Source of the DNA: Edaphochlamys debaryana
Taxonomy: Eukaryota > Chlorophyta > Chlorophyceae > Chlamydomonadales
Direction of reading: 5' to 3'
Length of the DNA stretch: 64,000 nt
Assembly (NCBI GenBank): GCA_016858145.1
Contig: JAEHOE010000001.1
Coordinates: 3,720,001-3,784,000 of the forward strand
Shown: positions 57,137-64,000 of the stretch, piece after piece
Numbering within the stretch: the first letter of the stretch is position 1
Layout: every line of letters begins with the position of its first letter
Notes under the pieces: generated by a model
Databases searched by the model: none
Seen by the model: only the letters and a program-made list of their open reading frames with translations
What the model was told of the DNA's origin: nothing
Translations under genes and position numbers: made by a program

Positions 57137-60100
57137 TCAAATGACCTTCGCTCCGGCCCCCTGCACCGCCGCCAGGCCCCGTCCCGCGGCCACCTCCAGT
57201 TTGTAAAGCCGGCGCCGTCGTGCGTCCGCAGCCAGGCTGATGCCAACGTTGCAGGCAGCGATACCGAGAACCGCCATCAGCAGGACCGCTGTGGGCACTA
57301 GGCCCCGCCACAGCACGTACATGTGGACCAGATCGACTGCCGCCATGCCGCAGCTGGCCAGAGCTTGGCAGAGCGGCAGCAGCTGGACGGCCAGGGGCGG
57401 GAGCACGGCCCGTGTGAAGAGGATGCCGAAGAGGAAGCCCGGGTCGTCCTGGCGCACGTCCAGGCAGGGCCGGGAGCAGGTGTACGTGAGCAGGCCGAGG
57501 AGGGCCGCAACCAGACCCGTGCCGGCGGAGGCGAGGGCGTCGCAGCGGGACCCTTCGGTTGAGCTGGGTACCCTGGAGCCTGCCGTGACGCCGCCGCCGT
57601 GCTCGGCGGGTGCATCCCGAGGCCCTCCAGCAGTACCGCCGCTGCTGCAGGGGCTTGCCGCTGCACCGCATGACGGGTTGCCCGGGTCAGCGTTGGGCTC
57701 CTGCTCCCCTCGGGAGGACCCACTGCTGCTCGAAAACGCGCCGCCCCCACCGCCCGGACCCCCTCCCCCTCCTCCGCCACCCCGAGGCCCACCGCCGCTG
57801 CCACCGCGATCACCCCGGCGGCGCGCCCTCCGCCCGGCACCGCCTCCCAGCCGCTGCAGCCCCAGCCTCAGGCCCAGGCTGGCGAGGGGCGACAGGAGCC
57901 ACAGCATGCCGGCCAGGGCCTTGGTGAGGGGCTGGGAGATGCCACGCAGGGCGAGGCGGGCGGTGGTGGCGATGATACCCATGAGTCCCAGCCCTCCCGC
58001 CAGGGAAGCCAGCCGCCAATAGTTGGGCGCCTGAGCGGCCGCCCAGGCCGTGTAGTCGGCCTGCCCCTGCGGCGCCTCCCCCCAGAACCCGGTCAGCTCG
58101 CCGCCCCACGTGGACATGAAGGCAAGGGCAGCGGCCAGCGCCGCAACAACGCCTGCGGCGGCTGTGTACGGCACTGCCACGACCATGGCGCGGCTTGAGG
58201 GGCTCCTGGGCTGCGGCGACGGCGGCAGGGGCGTTGCCGGCGGCTGCGGGGACGCCGGCGGCATCAGCGGCGGGGCGGTGGCGGGGCGGTCGAGGAGCTG
58301 TAGGGTGCGCTGGACGGCTCCCATGGGCGCCAGGTCTTCGCTGCCGCGCCCCTGGGCCAGCGGCGAGGGCAGGGCGGAAGGCGTGGGCGAGGCCGGCCGG
58401 GGCGGCGGCGGAGGGCTGGGCGGGGATCCCGTCAGCGACGGGGTGGGCGTCCGGGAGGTCCCGTACCCTTCGGACGACGGCGCCCGGGCCACCGGGAACG
58501 CAGGCACCGGCTCGGGCTCCTCCTCAGCCTCCGCTGTCGCCTGCCCGCCCACAGCGGCTGCGCCCGGCTCGATGCCTGCGAGCAGCTCCGTGCAGGCCAC
58601 CATGCCCTGGGCCTGCAGGAAGCGCCACAGCGCGGCCATGACCCGGGTCTGGGTCTCGGCGTCGCGGGCTTGCGTGGCGGGGTCGGCGGGGCCGCCGGGC
58701 CTCGCCTCGCCCAGCTCCAGCCCCAGGCCCAGCGCCACCGCGACGTCCTGCAGCAGCGGCCGCATGCTGTCCAGGTAGGCCGCCGCCCGCACGGCGGAGA
58801 AGCGCCAGCGCGAGCCGACCGCGCCGGGCTCCGCGGGGGCGGCGTCCGTCGCAGCCGAGTGACCTGAGCCTGCTGCTGCTGCCGCCGCTGCGGCTTGGGC
58901 CGCCCGCGCCGTGCGCTGCTCCTCCACCATCTGAGCCCACAGCCGCGCCAGCTCGGCGGCGGCGCGCTCGGGTAGCAGCAGCACTGCAGGAGGAGGAGCG
59001 GGGAGGAAGGTTGGGAACCAGGCAGAAGCTATCGGGAATGGAGCAAGCGCCGGAGAGCGGGGTTGTTGGTGAGGAACCAGGTAGGTCCGGCAAGAGACCA
59101 TCGGGCATGAGCTGGCGCTTGAAGATGCACTCCACTCCCACTCCAATCATGTACCCCTGTACAGCCTCCCCTGGCGAGAGCACGTGCACCCTGCCGTCAC
59201 TCACCTGCCGCCGAGCCTAGCCACTGCGCCACCGCAAGCGGCTGTCCCCCGCCGCCGCCAGACTCGTCCGCCGTCAGGAAGGCCCTGAACAGGTGCAGGT
59301 GCACGAAGCAACCCGCCAGGCCAGGCGGCAATGCTGAGTCAGAGGCCGTGGTTGCGCTGCAGCCGCCGCCGCTGGGAGCATCCTCCTCGACGCCGGGCAG
59401 CACCGCCGAGGGCGGCAGGTGCACCGACACATAGCCCGCGTCTCCCTCCACTGCCAGCGGTACCAGTAGCAGGGAGGTGGAGCGGCCGGCTGCGCCACCG
59501 GCGCCTGCAGCGCCGCCTCCGCTGCCGCTGCCGGCGCTGATGCAGGTGCTGGCGGCCACCACGATGTCCACGGGGCGCTGGGGCGGTGGGCACTGCGTGG
59601 GCGGAGCCTCCTGAAGCTGGGGCGGAGCGGCCGCGAGGGCGGCCTGCAGCGCCCGCGGCTCCACGAGAAGCCGGATGCGCCAGCCCCCGCCTGGCGGAGC
59701 GGGGGCGGAGGCCGAGGGCTCCGCCGGGCTGCCGCCGCTGGCAGGACCAAGGCCTGCCTCCAGCGCTGCGACTGGGGGCTCAGCGTAGATGATGGGAGGA
59801 GGCGGGGGCGACTGCGGGTCGCTGGGCACCCCCGGGCTCATCTCAGTCGTGAGGGGCGGGGGGTCGGCGAAAAGGAGAGAGGGGCCCCGCTCCATGGGAC
59901 CGCCGGGTTGCGGGGAGGGCTCGGGCCAGGCGCCGGGGTCGGCGGTTGGCGAGGGCGAGGGCAGGGAGTAGCTAGCCCGAGAGGGGGGTGGGGAGGGCGC
60001 CTGCTGCTCCCGTGAGCCCCAGCTGCGGCCCCCCGAGCTGCTGCCGTAGGGCTGCGGAGGGCCGGGCTGGGCCACTCCCGGGCTGTACACGGCGTAGCCT

Positions 60101-60507
60101 CCGGCTGCACCGGCAGCGGCCGCCGCCGCAAAGTCGGCCGCCGCGAAGCTAAGGCCCAGGCCGCCAACGCCCGCGCCAGGGTTGGGGTCCAGGAGGCTGA
60201 GCGGCCGCCGGGTCATAGCCGTTGACGAGAAGCTCACATAGCGGCGAGGCGGCGGCCTCCGGGAGGCAGCGGCCGCCGCTGGCGCGGTCCCAAGGCCGGC
60301 AGTTGGTGGCTGCACAGGGAACCGTGGCTGCCCAGCCCGTGAGGGGCCCGCGGCGCCGGCACCACCCGCTAGCGCCTTGAGCTGACTCTCGGATGCGACC
60401 TTGCGGGGCCCCTGCCGCCTGCCGCTGTCGGGCGCGCGGGGGGCCCAGCCTGCGCTACGCCGCCTATCCTCTGCAGACTCTTGTCCGGGAGCCTGAGGCG
60501 CGGCCAT
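57137..60507 (-). CDS. Multi-pass membrane protein of unknown function
   Basis: Not recognised as a named family. Minus-strand exons 60507-59205 and 58983-57137 join in phase to give 1,049 residues if ATG 60507 is the start. The frame stays open upstream to a good acceptor (TTCCCCGCCGCAG before 60581), so a further 5' exon is likely. The N-terminal half is Pro/Ser/Gly-rich and holds beta-like segments (WRIRLLVEPRALQAALAA, VDIVVAASTCISAG, GYVSVHLPPSAVLPG). The C-terminal half has about seven hydrophobic segments, roughly at 702-722, 757-779, 787-810, 922-938, 948-968, 975-995 and 998-1020, for example AAGVVAALAAALAFM and TAVLLMAVLGIAACNVG, with a Gly/Arg-rich loop between the third and fourth. 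It ends in a basic stretch, ADARRRRLYKLE. It is divergent from the membrane-protein gene at 61273. Confidence 0.72.
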
Positions 60508-60581
60508 GCGACCGCGCTGCTCGTTGCCACCCTCGCGGCTCAAGCGCTGTGTGCTGGGGTCGTAAGGCGTCGCGGGATAGC

Positions 60582-61272
60582 CTGCGGCGGGGAAGAGGGA
60601 CACGGTCGAGGTCGGACTTTGGACCGTGAACGTGCTCGGGCGCCCGGCTATCTGGCTAGCTGGCGTGGCTCACCTCACGCGGCGCTCGTGGCAGAGTAGC
60701 CGGTGCGGGCAAAGCCGGCCGTGCAAGCCTTGCGGCGAGGCTCTGCGCCCCTGCTAGTCCGCGTCTAGGGTTCTGCAGCGTCAGGTTCTAAAACTCAAGG
60801 CCGTATGTCTTATTGGAGGCGTGGCTGTGCCGCAGCGCTGTCTGTGGGGCCGGTGAGTGCGGAGAGAATCAGATTGCGTCCATTTGGTGAATGCCGGGGT
60901 TTACGCGGGGCCCGGGGGCCATGCCGCGCGCCCGCGCTAGCGCCGCGGCGCTGCCGCTTGTGTTCACGAGCCTGCGGTCCGGGCCTCGCAGCGCGCCCTG
61001 CCTTCGCTGACGGCAAGCAGCCGGCGGCGCGCAACGAAAGACAGGGGCTCCACCTTGTACAATGTGCCCCGACTCCCGCTGACTAGCTTCCCTCCTTGCC
61101 CGCTAACGCTGTGCCCAGACATAAAGCAAACCACGCATCCCTTGAGCACGGCGCTATCGCCCAGCAGCATAAGGAAGGCCGTTAGCTCCATTTTCCCGCC
61201 AAGCCGACCGGCGCTGCCGCCCCAACATAGCTACCGGCGCCCAGCAAACAGCACACGGCAGCGGTCGCTGCC
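60582..61272. other. Divergent intergenic region of the two membrane-protein genes
   Basis: About 700 bases that should hold both promoters and possibly the first exon of the minus-strand gene. A minus-strand ATG near 61191 (MELTAFLMLLGDSAVLKG) is a candidate first exon, but I found no donor that matches the required phase. Confidence 0.45.
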
Positions 61273-64000
61273 ATGCGCCGGCGCGTAGATGCTGCTGCAG
61301 CTCCGGCAGGGCCAACCTCAGAGCAGCAGCAGCCGCGGCTGCTGCCGGCGACAGCAGCTAGGGAGGCGCGTGGGGCGAAGGCCGGCCGCCCGACACAGTT
61401 GGGCAAGGCCCTGGGCTTGAGCCTCTTCAGCCTCCTGCTGCCGACCCTTATCTGCACGCTGCCCTCCCTGCGCGGCGTCCCCGACCCCGGACCAGTGCCC
61501 CTTCAGCACGTGTGCCTCCGGGGCGGCTGCGGGGCGCGGCCCGGCAGCTGCGCCGCCCAGAAGGCGGAGGGGCTGCTGCTGCCCGGCTTCCCCTGCGGAG
61601 CGCACCCACTCAGACAGGTGCGGTGCTGGGGGGAGGGTTATGCCACTTATGCGGGGCATATGTGAAGCCCCGCCACCAGTCCCCTGCCTTCTTGCCTCGC
61701 CAGGCCCACATCCCCGTTCTCACCACCCCTTCCCTTCCCCTGCCTCCCCCCTGCCCTGATGCGGGCCGCACATGTAGGGTCCTGCCGCTATCAGTCCCCT
61801 CCCGTCCTGAGCACCTGCCCAGCTGAGCACGACACCCCTTCTCACTGCCCATGCCCGTTCACCCCCCGTGCCCCACCCCCATCCCTCAGCTGCTGCACGT
61901 GGTGACGTCCCGCCCCCGCTTCTACGTGCTCTCCCGGCCCTGGGCCCTGGACGACTGGTTCGCGCTGGCCTGGGTCGCCCTGCACGCCACCATCTGCGCA
62001 GCCACCGCAGCGCTGCTGGCGGCACACGCGGCGGGGCTGCTGGACCCACGCCCGCACCCCGACACCGGACGGCGGCCAGCGCAGGGACCCTCTCCAAGCG
62101 GCTTGCGTGGTGTAGCTCAGTGTGCCCGAGGGCTTGTCCACCGCGGCCTAGCTGCTGCTGCGCGGGCCCTGGAGGCCGGGTGGGCAGCTGCGCATGAGCC
62201 CCTCCTCACCATGGTGAGGTATCACGTAAGAGATTGGCAGCACGAGCCTATCTCACTTGTCCCCTCCGCGTTCTGTGCGCCGTCTGTTCAGGTCCACCTC
62301 TTCCCCTCGGCCCTCAACCCGCAGGCTGCGCCTTACAAGTGCGGGCTGTGTGAGCTGGGCGCAGCGGCTGTGTGGAACGCCAGGCGCGGCGGCGCAGCCG
62401 TGGACGCCTGGCGTCTTACGTTCGGTGCGGGTCTGGCCACGGCCCACACGTCCGCGCCCCTGGCCATGGCGGCTCTGGGTGTCCTGGCGGTGGAGTGCCA
62501 CACGGTGCGTGGGCGGAGGTGCTTCCATTTTTGGGGAGAGGAACGTGGCCTTGCATGGTCTGACGCGGTATCAAATCAACGGCTATCAACTTCATGCTTG
62601 CCGTCTGCAGGTCCGGCCAAGCTACCGCTACGCTGCGCTGGCGGCCGCGGCCGTGGCATCGTGTGGCGCCTATATCCTGTTCGGGGGCCGTATGGTGGGC
62701 GCCGGACCCTACGCACCCCGCACAGGACTCGAGGGCCCAGGCGAGGTGAGGAGCTTTGCTGGGCAGCGGGATCTGGTGCAGACCCACATGATAGGTACAC
62801 GTCTATCCCGGCTAAACACAACAAGCACTCAGCCCGGCCGCGCCACACCCCACGCAGGGCGCAGTGGTGGGCGGCGAGAGCCCGCTGAAGGGACTGGCGG
62901 AGGCTCGGCGGGTAGCGCTGCCCTACCTGGTGTGTTATGGCACCCCGGCGCTCTACATGCAAGCCCGCGACCGCACCAGCCTAGGCCGGGCCCTGCTAGC
63001 AGCCACATCCAGGGCAGCGGCTGCTTTCGCTGCAGTTCTGAAAGCCGTCCGACGGAGTGCGCGCTCAAGGGTGGGGTTCTCGTCCAGTCGCAGCGAGCTG
63101 GACACGATCCCGCAGGCGGCGGCCGCCACGAGCCCTGTGCCACCGCCGGCGAGGCAGCCTGCAGTCCAGCCCAGCGAGGCTGCTGCCGACAGCGCTGCAG
63201 CCGGAGAGCGCATGGCTCCTGGCGCCAGCGCTGTGTACGTTTCCGCCGTCCGCAGGAGGACCATTGTGCTCGGCGGCAAGGCAAGTGGGCTGTGCGTGTT
63301 TCAGCGCGCCGATGACCGTTGAAAGCCGCCTTTGCTGTCACGGAGCGCGCCGCCGACGCCCCATAGCAGTTCCCTCACCGCCACCTCCTTCCACACTCAA
63401 CCCGCCGTACCTACCGCAGTTCGAGGCTCCGCCTGGGATGCCGTACGAGGAAGCCGCCGCCGCCCTCCGAGCGGCCGCCGCCGTGGCTGTTAGGCGAGCG
63501 CTGCGGCCGGCCCTCGAGCCCGCCCAGCCCCAGGCCGCAGCCGCAGCCACAGCTGCAGCGGGGCCCGGGCCGGGCGTCTCCGCCACCTCCCCCTGGGGCG
63601 TGGCCTCGAGCGTGCAGTGCCTGACCCTGTCCGGCTGCGTGGAGCTGACGGTCCTTGTGAGCCTGGCGCTGAGGGGCGGAGCCGGGGAGGGTGAGGAGGG
63701 CAGCGGGGACACCGCGCAGGCCGCAGGGTCCGAGGGCAGCGGCAGCCCCCAGGGAGGGCAGCCGACCCCGTCTCTCCCTCCGGAGATGCAGGGCCTGAGT
63801 GCCGCCATCACCGGTGCCGCCGAGCGTCTGGGCATGACGGCTCTGGTGGGGGTCCGCCAGCTCGCGCCAGCGGACCCCGACAGCGCCGTCCGCATCCAGC
63901 AAGCCCAGGACACCTTGTCGCATGACCCGTACGTCACCCCCGCCGTGCTGCCGTACAGCGCTCTGCTAGCCGGCAGCGCAAGGGTGCGGCTGTGCGTGCC
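61273..64000 (+). CDS. Multi-pass membrane protein of unknown function (cut by window end)
   Basis: Not recognised. At least 663 residues. Exons: 61273-61617, 61890-62213, 62325-62504, 62611-62745, 62858-63280 and 63420 to beyond 64000, all in phase. Four hydrophobic segments lie in the first 310 residues: about 45-65 (ALGLSLFSLLLPTLIC), 139-160 (FALAWVALHATICAATAALL), 258-279 and 289-308 (YAALAAAAVASCGAYILFGG). Segments rich in Cys, such as YKCGLCELG, may be luminal. The remainder is Ala-rich and hydrophilic with beta-like stretches (SVQCLTLSGCVELTVLVSLAL, ARVRLCV). The intron 63281-63419 has a GC donor with consensus GCAAGT. The start is the first ATG in frame. The mix of membrane segments and beta-like stretches resembles the divergent neighbour, so the two may be related (inference). 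Confidence 0.72.

Noticed and set aside
59197..60603. Start of the membrane protein at 60603
   Set aside because: The codon there is GTG, not ATG, and a strong acceptor lies inside the extension before 60581, so upstream bases are probably intron.
1..64000. tRNA, rRNA, CRISPR arrays or bacterial-type operons
   Set aside because: No cloverleaf with a B-box-like TTCGA context, no rRNA segments and no spaced direct repeats were recognised; gene structure is eukaryotic throughout.

Overview
The window looks like nuclear DNA of a volvocine green alga (Chlamydomonadales, Chlamydomonas-like). It is GC-rich and intron-dense, with short introns that mostly end in CAG. Coding is strongly G/C-ending and TGTAA polyadenylation signals follow several stops. 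The proteins carry long Ala/Gly/Ser/Pro/Gln-rich insertions typical of that group. I cannot name the species. I see no bacterial operons, CRISPR arrays, rRNA, tRNA or intact transposon. All gene models were built by hand: exons were joined where splice sites, codon phase and conserved motifs agree.

Layout. 2283-7291 (-): soluble TKL-type protein kinase with a possible acylated N terminus. 8544-11506 (-): RRP9/U3-55K, a WD40 protein of the U3 snoRNP. 12254-21346 (+): WDR17 homologue, divergent from RRP9. 22488-24580 (-): PQ-loop transporter of the lysosomal/vacuolar cationic amino acid type. 25184-27812 (+): DTWD1-type tRNA aminocarboxypropyltransferase. 29270-34507 (+): very large AP2/ERF-domain protein. 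35702-38065 (+): LicD/fukutin-type nucleotidyltransferase-fold protein with a membrane anchor. 39196-45685 (+): receptor-like kinase with signal peptide, ectodomain, one membrane segment and a kinase domain. 48533-52565 (-): DUF506 (PD-(D/E)XK-like) protein. 53552-55429 (-): VAMP7/VAMP71-type longin R-SNARE, first exon not found. 57137-60507 (-) and 61273 to the window end (+): a divergent pair of alga-type multi-pass membrane proteins of unknown function.

There is no sign of one shared pathway. The genes are ordinary neighbours: ribosome biogenesis (RRP9), tRNA modification (DTWD1), vacuolar transport and fusion (PQ-loop protein, VAMP7), signalling (two kinases), transcription (AP2) and glycan-type transfer (LicD).

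The most unusual feature is splicing. At least six introns in four genes appear to use GC-AG instead of GT-AG boundaries, as the reading frame requires. The receptor-like kinase also needs a 4-nucleotide exon. Other oddities are altered signature residues: HGD for HRD in the first kinase, DWG for DFG in the second, DSKW for DxTW in DTWD1, and SQ for PQ in the second PQ-loop.
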